Source: Campylobacterales bacterium | Lineage (GTDB): Bacteria > Campylobacterota > Campylobacteria > Campylobacterales > JALSKU01 | Assembly: GCA_027023175.1 (NCBI GenBank) | Contig: JALVWW010000337.1 | Span: forward strand, 1 to 22,186 | Reading direction: 5' to 3' | DNA length: 22,186 nt | Part shown: one piece after another, positions 14,414 to 21,492 of the stretch | Layout: each line of letters starts with the position of its first letter | How positions within the stretch are numbered: position 1 is the first letter of the stretch | Translations under genes and position numbers: made by a program | Notes under the pieces: model-generated | Database searches by the model: none | The model's input: the letters and a program-made list of their open reading frames with translations, nothing else | What the model was told of the DNA's origin: nothing

Positions 14414-15181
14414 TTATTTGTCAAACTGACTGACTCTGTCTTTTGGAGGTAAAAATGCCAAAAGTTTGGATTCAAGATTTCTTGGGTTATCTCCCGCCTG
14501 GATAGACATAATACCCTCTATGATCAAAGTTTTAAGTAAAATTTCATCACTGTCTCTTATGAGAAGTATATTTGCTACCGGAGCTCCCACAATATTTCCA
14601 AGCATAGCACCGTACATTGTCGTGAGCAATGCAACCGCCATAGCCGGACCGATAGCTGAGGGATCACTCATGTTTAAAAGCATCGCAACAAGACCTATAA
14701 GAGTTCCTATCATACCCATAGCTCCCGCAAAACCCGCAATCTGGTCAAATAAAGAAGCGTTGGATTTATGTCTGTTACTAGCCTGTTCCATATCTATCTC
14801 CAAAAGCTCCCTTATAGTGTCAGGCTCACTTCCGTCAACAGCCATAGAAAGACCTTTTTTCAAAAATTCATTTTCTTCATTGTTCGCATCTGCTTCAAGA
14901 GCCAATATGCCGTCTTTTCTGGCTTTTGTCGAGTATTCAACCATTTTGGCGATAGTGGCTTGCAGGTCAATCTGTGGAGGCTTTATGGCAATTTTAAAAA
15001 CTTTTGCTGCTGCTTTTATCTGCTCCATTTTAAAGCCGACCATCAAAACACCTGTGGTACCGCCAAAAACTATAAGTATCGAAGGGATATCAATATATGG
15101 TCCTAAACCAACCCCCATAGCCATTGCACCAAAAAGAAGTGCCAAAGTCAAAACCAAACCTATAACGGTTCCCAAATCCAT
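14414..15181 (-). CDS. motA: Flagellar stator protein, MotA/PomA family
   Basis: MotA/PomA surrounds the MotB helices, forms the ion path and pushes the rotor. The 255-residue protein has four membrane helices (about 2-24, 32-50, 149-170, 178-204) and a large cytosolic loop with KARKDGILALE near 86-96. It matches PomA well: GAMGMIGTLIGLVAMLLNM near 153-171 and SAIGPAMAVALLTTMYGAM near 175-193. Thr160, Thr187 and Thr188 fall where Vibrio PomA has Thr158, Thr185 and Thr186, which are linked to sodium binding. The AAGGTG Shine-Dalgarno and a promoter near 15264-15274 precede it. It heads the motA-motB-fliP-trmA run. A 254-codon plus-strand frame over it is an antisense shadow. Confidence 0.95.
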   Translation of the reverse strand: MDLGTVIGLVLTLALLFGAMAMGVGLGPYIDIPSILIVFGGTTGVLMVGFKMEQIKAAAKVFKIAIKPPQIDLQATIAKMVEYSTKARKDGILALEADANNEENEFLKKGLSMAVDGSEPDTIRELLEIDMEQASNRHKSNASLFDQIAGFAGAMGMIGTLIGLVAMLLNMSDPSAIGPAMAVALLTTMYGAMLGNIVGAPVANILLIRDSDEILLKTLIIEGIMSIQAGDNPRNLESKLLAFLPPKDRVSQFDK

Positions 15182-15263
15182 ATATCTACACCTTATTAAA
15201 GAGTATTTTGTAATTTACTTAATATTTTAATTACTTTTGCGTTAAAACTTGATTAAATCTTTT

Positions 15264-15274
15264 ATTATATCGGC
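15264..15274 (-). promoter_or_regulatory. motA promoter: CGATAT sigma-28-type box overlapping TATAAT
   Basis: The minus strand reads GCCGATAT (15267-15274), matching the core of the FliA -10 (GCCGATAA in enterics, CGATWT in Campylobacter). It merges with TATAAT (15264-15269). It lies about 83 bases before the motA ATG. A well-spaced TAAA -35 was not found, so sigma-28 use is a suggestion and sigma-70 remains possible. Confidence 0.45.
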
Positions 15275-15311
15275 AATTTATCCATACAGATAAAGGTTTA
15301 ATCATTTTTTT

Positions 15312-15319
15312 GATAAAAT
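15312..15319 (+). promoter_or_regulatory. Possible promoter -10 (GATAAAAT) before the repeat and glmU
   Basis: TTTTTTTGATAAAAT follows the usual T-run plus extended -10 pattern and points toward glmU. The repeat element begins 7 bases later, so transcription from here would pass through the whole element. A similar TTGATAAAAT (6505-6514) directly precedes copy A. Confidence 0.45.
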
Positions 15320-15326
15320 TCATTAA

Positions 15327-15592
15327 GGGCACCTCTAAAAATAGGTAATGCCCACAATGGACTTTGCAGATGTAAGATTGTGCAAGAGATTTATGAGTCT
15401 TTTGGCATTGCTAAGATGATTAAATATCTTGTGCAAGGTTGCGTCTGCAAAGTCCACCCTTTGGACATCATCAGCTTTTATCTATACTTCGTTACATCTT
15501 TTGGGCTTAGCTACGGCTAAGCCTTCAAAGATGTGCCTCGTCTAAACAAAAGCTGAAGATGTTGTGGGTATTACCTATTTTTAGAAGTACCC
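15327..15592 (+). repeat. 266-base structured element with terminal inverted repeats (copy B)
   Basis: The left end (15327-15356) and right end (15563-15592) are 30-base inverted repeats with 3 mismatches. They begin GGG(C/T)AC(C/T)TCTAAAAATAGG. Inside are two long hairpins. One is 15359-15455, with GGACTTTGCAGA pairing with TCTGCAAAGTCC. The other is 15465-15562, with ACATCATCAGCTTTT pairing with AAAAGCTGAAGATGT; its tip is GGCTTAGC-TACG-GCTAAGCC at 15504-15523. TAA flanks both sides (15324-15326 and 15593-15595), possibly a target duplication. No reading frame for a transposase is present. It fits a MITE-like non-autonomous element or a three-way-junction RNA. It fills most of the 436-base gap between motA and glmU. 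Confidence 0.88.
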
Positions 15593-15617
15593 TAAATTTT
15601 ATAGTGGAGCTAGAAAA

Positions 15618-16919
15618 GTGAAAAATATTTCCGTAATTATTTTAGCGGCAGGCTTTGGCACAAGAATGAAATCTAAAACTCCAAAAGTATTGCACAGCAT
15701 AAGTGGATTTCCCATGATATACTACTCAATAAAAGAGGCAAAAAAGATAAGCGATGATATCAAAGTGGTGCTTTATCATAAAAATGAAGCAGTCAAAAAA
15801 GAGATAGAGAGATATTTTGACGGCATCGAGTTTACCATCCAGGATGTCAAAAACTATCCCGGAACAGGTGGAGCATTGAGAGGCTTGACTTATAAGCATA
15901 ATAAAGTCATGATACTAAACGGAGATATGCCTCTAGTACAAAACGATGAACTTCAAAAGTTTATGCAAATTGAAGCTGATATAGTGATGAGTGTTATTGA
16001 GCTAAAAAATCCCACAGGCTACGGCAGAGTCGTTATACAAAATGGCAAGATACAAAAGATAGTTGAACAAAAAGACGCTTCAAAAGAGGAACTGGATATC
16101 AAAGCTGTAAATGCGGGAGTTTATCTTGTCAAAAAAGATATTTTAGAAAACTATATCCCAAAACTGAGCAATCAAAACCTCTCAAAAGAGTATTACCTGA
16201 CAGACATTATAGAGATGGCAAAAAAAGATAGTAAAACTCTCAAGCCTATTTTTGTCAAAGAGGAGGATTTTAAAGGAGTAAACTCCAGAAAAGATTTGGC
16301 TGAGGCTGAAGTTATCATGCAACGAAGGATAAAAGAGAGACTGATGCAAAACGGAGTTTCTATGAGACTGCCTGAAACTATCTATATAGAAAGTGAAGTG
16401 GAGTTTGAAGGAGAGTGTGTTATAGAAAACGGTGTAAGTATATATAAATACTCTAAAATCATAGACTCTCATATCAAATCCCACTCCATCATAGAAGAGA
16501 GTGCTATAACAAATTCCTCCATAGGACCTTTGGCTCACATTAGACCAAAGTCAGTTATAGAAAATTCTCACATAGGAAACTTCACCGAAGTAAAAAAATC
16601 AACTCTAAAAGGTATAAAAGCGGGACATTTAAGCTATCTTGGGGATAGTGATATAGATGAAGGCTCAAATATCGGAGCGGGAACTATCACTTGTAATTAT
16701 GACGGAAAAGCAAAATATAAAACCAAAATAGGTAAAAATGTTTTTATAGGAAGCGATACGCAAATAGTGGCTCCCGTGGTGATAGAAGATGATGTAATTA
16801 TTGCAGCTGGAACTACCGTGACAAAGGATGTCAAAAAAGGCTCTTTAGCTATCAGCAGAACCCCTTTAAAAACAATAGAAAACTTTTTTTACAAATTCTT
16901 TGGAGGAATTAAAAATTAA
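15618..16919 (+). CDS. glmU: Bifunctional N-acetylglucosamine-1-phosphate uridyltransferase / glucosamine-1-phosphate acetyltransferase
   Basis: GlmU acetylates glucosamine-1-phosphate and couples it to UTP, giving UDP-GlcNAc for peptidoglycan and lipid A. The 433-residue protein has both domains. The uridyltransferase shows ILAAGFGTRMKSKTPKVLH (8-26), NGDMPLV with the metal Asp103, NPTGYGR near 131 and VNAGVYL near 164. A left-handed beta-helix with hexapeptide repeats starts near 252, with AGHLSYLGD carrying the catalytic His337, then NIGAGTITCNYDG (351-363) and FIGSDTQIVAPV. The start is GTG, supported by GGAG at 15606-15609 eight bases before it and by the conserved N-terminus. It heads the envelope gene run; coaBC starts 2 bases after its stop. 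Length matches the short Campylobacterota form. Confidence 0.96.
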   Translation: MKNISVIILAAGFGTRMKSKTPKVLHSISGFPMIYYSIKEAKKISDDIKVVLYHKNEAVKKEIERYFDGIEFTIQDVKNYPGTGGALRGLTYKHNKVMILNGDMPLVQNDELQKFMQIEADIVMSVIELKNPTGYGRVVIQNGKIQKIVEQKDASKEELDIKAVNAGVYLVKKDILENYIPKLSNQNLSKEYYLTDIIEMAKKDSKTLKPIFVKEEDFKGVNSRKDLAEAEVIMQRRIKERLMQNGVSMRLPETIYIESEVEFEGECVIENGVSIYKYSKIIDSHIKSHSIIEESAITNSSIGPLAHIRPKSVIENSHIGNFTEVKKSTLKGIKAGHLSYLGDSDIDEGSNIGAGTITCNYDGKAKYKTKIGKNVFIGSDTQIVAPVVIEDDVIIAAGTTVTKDVKKGSLAISRTPLKTIENFFYKFFGGIKN

Positions 16920-16921
16920 AA

Positions 16922-18190
16922 ATGAAAAATGAAAAATTATTGGTAGGCAAAAAAATTGCCATAGGTGTTACCGGGAGTATTGCCATATATAAGACACTTG
17001 AACTTATAAGGCTTTTTATAAAAAGCGGTGCAAAAGTCAGGGTTGTTATGAGTGAAAGCTCAAAAGAGTTTATATCACCTTTAACTTTTGAGGCTATTAG
17101 CCAAAATGTAGTGCTAACCAAAGAGAGTGAAAGTTGGGCAAATGACAATAACCACATAGGTTTGGCAAAGTGGGCAGACATATTTGTCATAGCACCCGCT
17201 AGTGCAAATACTATCAATAAAATTGCTACAGGAATTGCTGACAATCTTTTGCTAGAGAGCATACTTGCCTTTAATAAAACTCTCATCATTGCCCCCTCAG
17301 CCAATACAAACATGTATCTAAACCCAAATACACAGGGAAGCTTGAAAAAACTGAAAGTTTTCGGTCATATCATAGTGGAGACTCAAAACAAACTTTTAGC
17401 CTGTAATGATGTAGGCGTTGGAGCTTTGGCAGAGCCTTTGGAGATATTTTATCAAAGTGCGAGAGAACTTTTAAAAGAGGAATTTTGGGAAAACAGACGA
17501 GTTGTAGTAACAGGCGGAGGAACGATAGAGAGAATTGATGATGTTAGGTATATTTCAAACTTTTCAAGCGGAAAAATGGCATCAGCTCTTTGCAAAGCCC
17601 TGTACTTAAAGGGGTGTGATGTCTGTCTTGTTGCAACCAAAAAAGATGAGTCACTTCCAAATAATATATACACAATAGATGTCCAAAGCTCGAAAGAGAT
17701 GTTTGAAATGACCGGAAAAACTCTGGAAGTTGCCAAAAAAGGTGTCATGAGCCAACCAAATATAAATGAAAAAGAGGCACCCAAACTTATCAAAAAAACT
17801 CCATATCTTTTTATGGCTGCGGCAGTTAGTGATTTTGTACCCAAAAATAGGCAAACGGGCAAAATAAAAAAAGAGGATATCGGTGATGACTTTTCTTTGG
17901 AGCTTACAAAAAATATAGATATTTTAAAAAGTCTGGATAAAATGGGTATAAAAACAGTTGGTTTCAAAGTAGAAACTGATGAAAAAAGTGCCCTTACCAA
18001 TGCAAAAAATATGATACAAAACAAAAATATAGATGCAGTTTGTTTAAACATTATCTCTGAAAAAAACAGTTTTGGAGATGATACAAATGAGATAGAGTTT
18101 ATAGATAACAAACTACATTCAACAAAGCTTGAAAAAGATACGAAATTAAATATTTCATTTAAAATTTTAGAACTCTCCAAAACACTTTAG
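16922..18190 (+). CDS. coaBC: Phosphopantothenoylcysteine decarboxylase / phosphopantothenate-cysteine ligase
   Basis: This bifunctional enzyme joins cysteine to 4'-phosphopantothenate and then decarboxylates the product in coenzyme A synthesis. The 422-residue protein has an N-terminal flavin-dependent CoaC domain (about 1-185): IAIGVTGSIAIYK near 12, catalytic His78 in NNHIGLAKWAD, PSANTNM with Asn128, and ACNDVGVGALAEP with Cys161. The CoaB domain (about 190-422) shows VVVTGGGTIERIDDVRYIS near 194, NFSSGKMAS near 213, and AAAVSDFVP with the following basic KIKKED. A roughly 20-residue polar insertion (around MSQPNINEKEAPK) precedes the AAAVSDF strand. GGAGG at 16902-16906 is 15 bases from the ATG, longer than usual. 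Coupling to glmU is likely. Confidence 0.94.
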   Translation: MKNEKLLVGKKIAIGVTGSIAIYKTLELIRLFIKSGAKVRVVMSESSKEFISPLTFEAISQNVVLTKESESWANDNNHIGLAKWADIFVIAPASANTINKIATGIADNLLLESILAFNKTLIIAPSANTNMYLNPNTQGSLKKLKVFGHIIVETQNKLLACNDVGVGALAEPLEIFYQSARELLKEEFWENRRVVVTGGGTIERIDDVRYISNFSSGKMASALCKALYLKGCDVCLVATKKDESLPNNIYTIDVQSSKEMFEMTGKTLEVAKKGVMSQPNINEKEAPKLIKKTPYLFMAAAVSDFVPKNRQTGKIKKEDIGDDFSLELTKNIDILKSLDKMGIKTVGFKVETDEKSALTNAKNMIQNKNIDAVCLNIISEKNSFGDDTNEIEFIDNKLHSTKLEKDTKLNISFKILELSKTL

Positions 18191-18200
18191 GAGTATATTT

Positions 18201-18911
18201 TTGCTTATTGAAGAGTTTTTGAAAGTTTTTTTTACATCTTTGTTTAAGAAAAAATATGACCAAGAAGTTACACTTAAAAATTCTCCTTTGGTATCTGTAA
18301 AAGTAGATAAAAAGATTGACTATAAAAGATATTTGCTCTTGGTAAACAATAAGAAAATAACATGTATATCTCACAAATCTCTGGATGTCGGATATCATTA
18401 CTGGTGTATCATCTCTTTAGATAGTGATGGCATCATCACACTCTCAAACCTTCTAAAACTGCCTGATTTTTTTCAAAATAACTCATTTTTTTCTTTTGAA
18501 ATGGCTTTTGAAGAAATAGTGAAAACTTTAAAAGCAAAAAATGCACTAACCTATTATCAAAATATACTAAACAAACAAGTATCTCCAAACGAAGAGAAGA
18601 TAAAAAGTTTTCTTTTTTGTGCCAAAAACGGTATATTTTCCTATCCTCTTTTTTTGTATAATGAGTCTATGCTTCTGCAATTTAAAATCATAAATCAAAA
18701 TTTAAATCAAAAAAGAGTACAATATTATTTTGCATTTAAAAATTTTGGATGTTTCAGTGGTATAATAGACGAAAACAGCAATGTAACGCTGTTGTCAAAA
18801 TATCATAATATTATTGATAAACATAAATATAAAGAGATTATTTTCAAAAAAGAGAATACTATAAAACCGCTGTGTAGAATCTCTAAAAGCATACTGGATT
18901 TAAAAGGTTAG
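18201..18911 (+). CDS. Conserved-context hypothetical protein between coaBC and uppS
   Basis: I do not recognise this 236-residue protein. It is basic and aromatic-rich, with five cysteines (55, 69, 140, 184, 225). It has no clear signal peptide; the N-terminal LIEEFLKVFFTSLF is amphipathic rather than a membrane span. Segments KRYLLLVNNKKITCISHKSL (about 42-61) and VQYYFAFKNFGCFSGIIDEN (about 173-192) look like beta strands with turns. The start is TTG, supported by AGGAG at 18189-18193 (overlapping the coaBC stop) seven bases upstream. It ends 2 bases before uppS, so it is embedded in the envelope operon. Coupled translation indicates a real gene. A link to lipid carrier or wall synthesis is only contextual. 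Confidence 0.8.
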   Translation: MLIEEFLKVFFTSLFKKKYDQEVTLKNSPLVSVKVDKKIDYKRYLLLVNNKKITCISHKSLDVGYHYWCIISLDSDGIITLSNLLKLPDFFQNNSFFSFEMAFEEIVKTLKAKNALTYYQNILNKQVSPNEEKIKSFLFCAKNGIFSYPLFLYNESMLLQFKIINQNLNQKRVQYYFAFKNFGCFSGIIDENSNVTLLSKYHNIIDKHKYKEIIFKKENTIKPLCRISKSILDLKG

Positions 18912-18913
18912 AT

Positions 18914-19594
18914 TTGAATGATATAAAACATATCGCCATTATCATGGATGGTAACGGCAGATGGGCAAACAAAAAAGATAAAAAGAGAATTTTCGGACAT
19001 GAAAAAGGTGCCAATATCGTAAGAGATATCACCATACATGCATCCGATATAGACCTGCCTTTTTTGACCCTGTATGCATTTAGTACCGAAAACTGGAAAA
19101 GACCAAAGAGTGAAGTTGACTTTTTAATGAAGCTTTTGGATAATTATCTTAAAAAAGAGCTTAAAACATATCTTGAGCATAATGTAAGATTTAACATTAT
19201 AGGTGATGTGAGTAAATTTTCTTCCAATTTACAAAAGAGAATACAAAAAACCATAGATGAAACAAAAAAATGCACCGGTCTTGTTCAAACTCTTGCCATA
19301 AACTATGGTTCAAAAGATGAAATTACAAGAGCAGTCAACGAAATCTGCAAACTTAAAAAAGAGAGTATTACAGCTCAGGATATTGAAAGTCATCTTGATA
19401 CAAAAGATATGCCTGAGGTTGACATACTTATACGAACAGGCGGTCAAAAGAGACTCTCAAACTTTCTTCTTTGGCAAAATGCCTACAGTGAGCTTTTCTT
19501 TACAGATACATTATGGCCTGATTTTAGCACAAAAGAGTTCGATGACATTATAAAAAATTTTAAAAATATAAAAAGAAATTTCGGCGGTATTTGA
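18914..19594 (+). CDS. uppS: Undecaprenyl (cis-polyprenyl) diphosphate synthase
   Basis: UppS adds isopentenyl units in cis to farnesyl diphosphate to make undecaprenyl diphosphate, the lipid carrier for peptidoglycan and surface glycans. The 226-residue protein has HIAIIMDGNGRWA with catalytic Asp12 and GHEKGA near 28. It also has LTLYAFSTENWKRP near 51-64, LAINYGS near 132, and IRTGGQKRLSNFLLWQNAYSELFFTDTLWPDF near the end. The common GGE at the last motif reads GGQ here, a mild oddity. The start is TTG, with AAAGG at 18903-18907 six bases upstream; the nearby ATG at 18917 is out of frame. The stop overlaps the next ATG by one base. Confidence 0.95.
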   Translation: MNDIKHIAIIMDGNGRWANKKDKKRIFGHEKGANIVRDITIHASDIDLPFLTLYAFSTENWKRPKSEVDFLMKLLDNYLKKELKTYLEHNVRFNIIGDVSKFSSNLQKRIQKTIDETKKCTGLVQTLAINYGSKDEITRAVNEICKLKKESITAQDIESHLDTKDMPEVDILIRTGGQKRLSNFLLWQNAYSELFFTDTLWPDFSTKEFDDIIKNFKNIKRNFGGI

Positions 19595-20331
19595 TGTCTT
19601 TGATTTATATAATAATATTTGCACTTTTAGGACTATCTATTGGCTCTTTTTTAAATGTACTCATATACAGAATACCAAAAGATGAAAACATTGCATTTCC
19701 TGCTTCCCACTGCACAAGTTGCGGCAAACCTCTAAAGTGGTGGCACAATATACCTTTGCTGTCATATATTATGCTAGGAGGCAAATGTTACTACTGCAAA
19801 GAGAAGATTTCGTTTCAGTACCCTTTGGTTGAACTATTAAGCACTTTTATATTTGTACTCTCCTATTTAAAAGTAGAAAATTTTACAGATGCTTTGATAG
19901 TTGCATCCGTATTTGATCTTCTTTTGGCTCTTTCGGTTATAGACTTCAGATACAAAGCGGTTCCGGACAGTTTAAACCTCTTGGCACTCACTTTGTCAAT
20001 ATTTAGCGGCACTATTCTCACCTCTTTTACCAATGCTCTTCTTTTTGCAGGAGGTTTTACACTTTTGAGATTTTATGTATCGTTTATTATAAAAAAAGAG
20101 GCTCTTGGAGAAGCTGACATAATGATAGCTGCTACCATAGGAGCGATGCTTGGAGTAAAACTGGGTCTATTTGCCATATTTTTATCAGCCGTTATAGCAC
20201 TACCGGTTTTTTTGATAGCAGGCAGAAAAAATTTACAGCTTCCTTTTATCCCATTTTTGGCAATGGCTCTGTTTTTAACATTTATGTTTGATGATTATTT
20301 TTTAAATTTCATAGAGTGGCTGTATCAATGA
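19594..20331 (+). CDS. pilD: Type 4 prepilin leader peptidase / N-methyltransferase
   Basis: This membrane aspartyl protease cleaves, and usually N-methylates, type IV pilin-like or type II secretion pseudopilin precursors. The 245-residue protein begins GLSIGSFLNVLIYRIP. It then has a cytosolic zinc-type domain with C40-x2-C43 and C65-x2-C68 (HCTSCGKPL, GKCYYCKE). The catalytic Asp117 is in VIDFRYKAVPD, and the second motif is LGEAD with Asp175 (GEAD in place of GxGD, seen in related enzymes). About seven hydrophobic helices follow the family pattern. ATG at 19594 overlaps the uppS stop (TGATG) and is preferred over the TTG one codon earlier. No pilin gene is in the window. Confidence 0.92.
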   Translation: MSLIYIIIFALLGLSIGSFLNVLIYRIPKDENIAFPASHCTSCGKPLKWWHNIPLLSYIMLGGKCYYCKEKISFQYPLVELLSTFIFVLSYLKVENFTDALIVASVFDLLLALSVIDFRYKAVPDSLNLLALTLSIFSGTILTSFTNALLFAGGFTLLRFYVSFIIKKEALGEADIMIAATIGAMLGVKLGLFAIFLSAVIALPVFLIAGRKNLQLPFIPFLAMALFLTFMFDDYFLNFIEWLYQ

Positions 20332-21347
20332 CTAAAATAAGCAAATATATCCTCAAAAATTTTACCGAATCATTTAATCCAATATTTTTTACACTTTTTT
20401 TTATGGTCTCAATAATATACTTTATAAAAATAGCACAAATCACAGCTATCATAAAAGTTACATTTTTAGAACTCGGAGAGCTTTATCTTTTTATTCTTCC
20501 AAGGATTATTATCTACACTTTTCCTTTGGTTTTTTTCATAGCTATAGCTTTGAGCCTTGTAAAAATGTCAAAAGACAATGAAATAAGTGTGATATTCTCT
20601 TTTGGTGTTTCTCCAAACAAAATAGTAAAAATATTTTTTATACTCTCTTTGATAACTTCTCTTTTTTTACTTGTTAATGCTCTGTTTTTGGTACCCATTT
20701 CCAAACAACTGTATAAAAACTTTGTAGATATCAAAAAAGCCGAAGCCAAACTCAACATAACTGCGATGGAATTTGGACAAAAGTTTTCAAATTGGCTGGT
20801 TTTTATAAACAAATCAAACAAGCAAAACAGTTTTCAAGATATTATTATGTACTCCAAAGATAAAAACAAAGAGGATTTTATCATATCAAACAGTGCAGTT
20901 ATAAAAAATACAAAAGGCACTTTAAATCTAAATCTGAAAAACGGTAAAGCCTTTGTTATCGAAAAAGATGCCATAAAACAGACAGATTATAAAACCATGA
21001 AAATATACAATAACAAAAACCTTGAAATTACTCAAAGCAAAGGCATTTTGTCCTATTGGCTCAAAGCACTAAAAGACAAAGGAAGGGCAAAAGATTTTGC
21101 AACTTTTATATTGATTTCGGTTTTTCCGCTATTTGCCTTTTTGATAGCTATAAGTATAGGAATATTCAATCCCAGATATGAAAGAAGCAATGTATATATC
21201 TATATATTTGCAACAATTTTTTCATACTATGTCATTATGTATTATCTCATATCTATCAATCCCATATTGAGCCTTATCATTGTTCCATTGATGACACTTG
21301 TGTCATCCCTGATATTTTTTAAAAGAAAGATTTTAAAAAGATACTAA
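20328..21347 (+). CDS. LPS export permease, LptF/LptG family
   Basis: LptF and LptG form the inner-membrane permease of the LptB2FGC transporter that extracts LPS and hands it to the periplasmic bridge. The 339-residue protein has the family layout. Three N-terminal membrane helices (about 15-37, 50-78, 98-120) include the coupling region MSKDNEISVIFSFGVSPNKI near 80-99, which contacts LptB. A periplasmic beta domain (about 130-250) follows, then three C-terminal helices (about 263-335). Whether it is LptF or LptG cannot be decided from motifs alone; LptF is slightly favoured by Campylobacterota annotation habit. The ATG overlaps the pilD stop as ATGA and is preferred over the GTG four codons upstream. 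It closes the glmU run. Confidence 0.88.
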   Translation: MTKISKYILKNFTESFNPIFFTLFFMVSIIYFIKIAQITAIIKVTFLELGELYLFILPRIIIYTFPLVFFIAIALSLVKMSKDNEISVIFSFGVSPNKIVKIFFILSLITSLFLLVNALFLVPISKQLYKNFVDIKKAEAKLNITAMEFGQKFSNWLVFINKSNKQNSFQDIIMYSKDKNKEDFIISNSAVIKNTKGTLNLNLKNGKAFVIEKDAIKQTDYKTMKIYNNKNLEITQSKGILSYWLKALKDKGRAKDFATFILISVFPLFAFLIAISIGIFNPRYERSNVYIYIFATIFSYYVIMYYLISINPILSLIIVPLMTLVSSLIFFKRKILKRY

Positions 21348-21366
21348 ATAAGGTATAAAGGGGGAT

Positions 21367-21453
21367 AGGCGTAAAGGGGTAAAGGAGCTTAAAGCTTCTA
21401 TCTGCTTACTAGGGCTTGGTTATATCAAGTTTTTTCTTTACTCCTTTACACCT
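21367..21453 (+). repeat. Long inverted repeat enclosing the terminator after the permease gene
   Basis: AGGCGTAAAGGGGTAAAG (21367-21384) pairs with CTTTACTCCTTTACACCT (21436-21453) over 18 positions with one mismatch and one G-U. The 51-base loop holds the palindrome AGCTTAAAGCT and the terminator hairpin. The left side carries repeated TAAAGG blocks. Confidence 0.75.
21415..21435 (+). terminator. Probable terminator of the glmU-permease run
   Basis: CTTGGT (21415-21420) and ATCAAG (21424-21429) form a six-pair stem with one G-U and loop TAT, followed by six T. The stem is short, but the site lies 68 bases after the permease stop and before truA, where a terminator would be expected. Confidence 0.5.
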
Positions 21454-21492
21454 TCCCACCTCTACATCTATCTCACGAAGGGAGATTTTCAA

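Noticed and set aside
14466..15230. 254-codon plus-strand open frame opposite motA
   Set aside because: It mirrors the motA codons in antisense; the product is Ser/Ile/Pro-rich without a family pattern, while the minus-strand frame is an unmistakable MotA.
15327..15592. Autonomous insertion sequence
   Set aside because: The terminal inverted repeats look IS-like, but the 266-base interior has no transposase frame and is taken up by hairpins.
16911..16945. A-rich repeat (AAAAAT units) at the glmU-coaBC junction as a phase-variation tract
   Set aside because: The units are imperfect and short. The start and frame of coaBC are clear, and both flanking genes are housekeeping genes.
17452..18180. 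242-codon minus-strand open frame opposite coaBC
   Set aside because: It is antisense to the CoaB domain, whose motifs are intact on the plus strand. Long antisense frames are common in AT-rich genes with this codon use.
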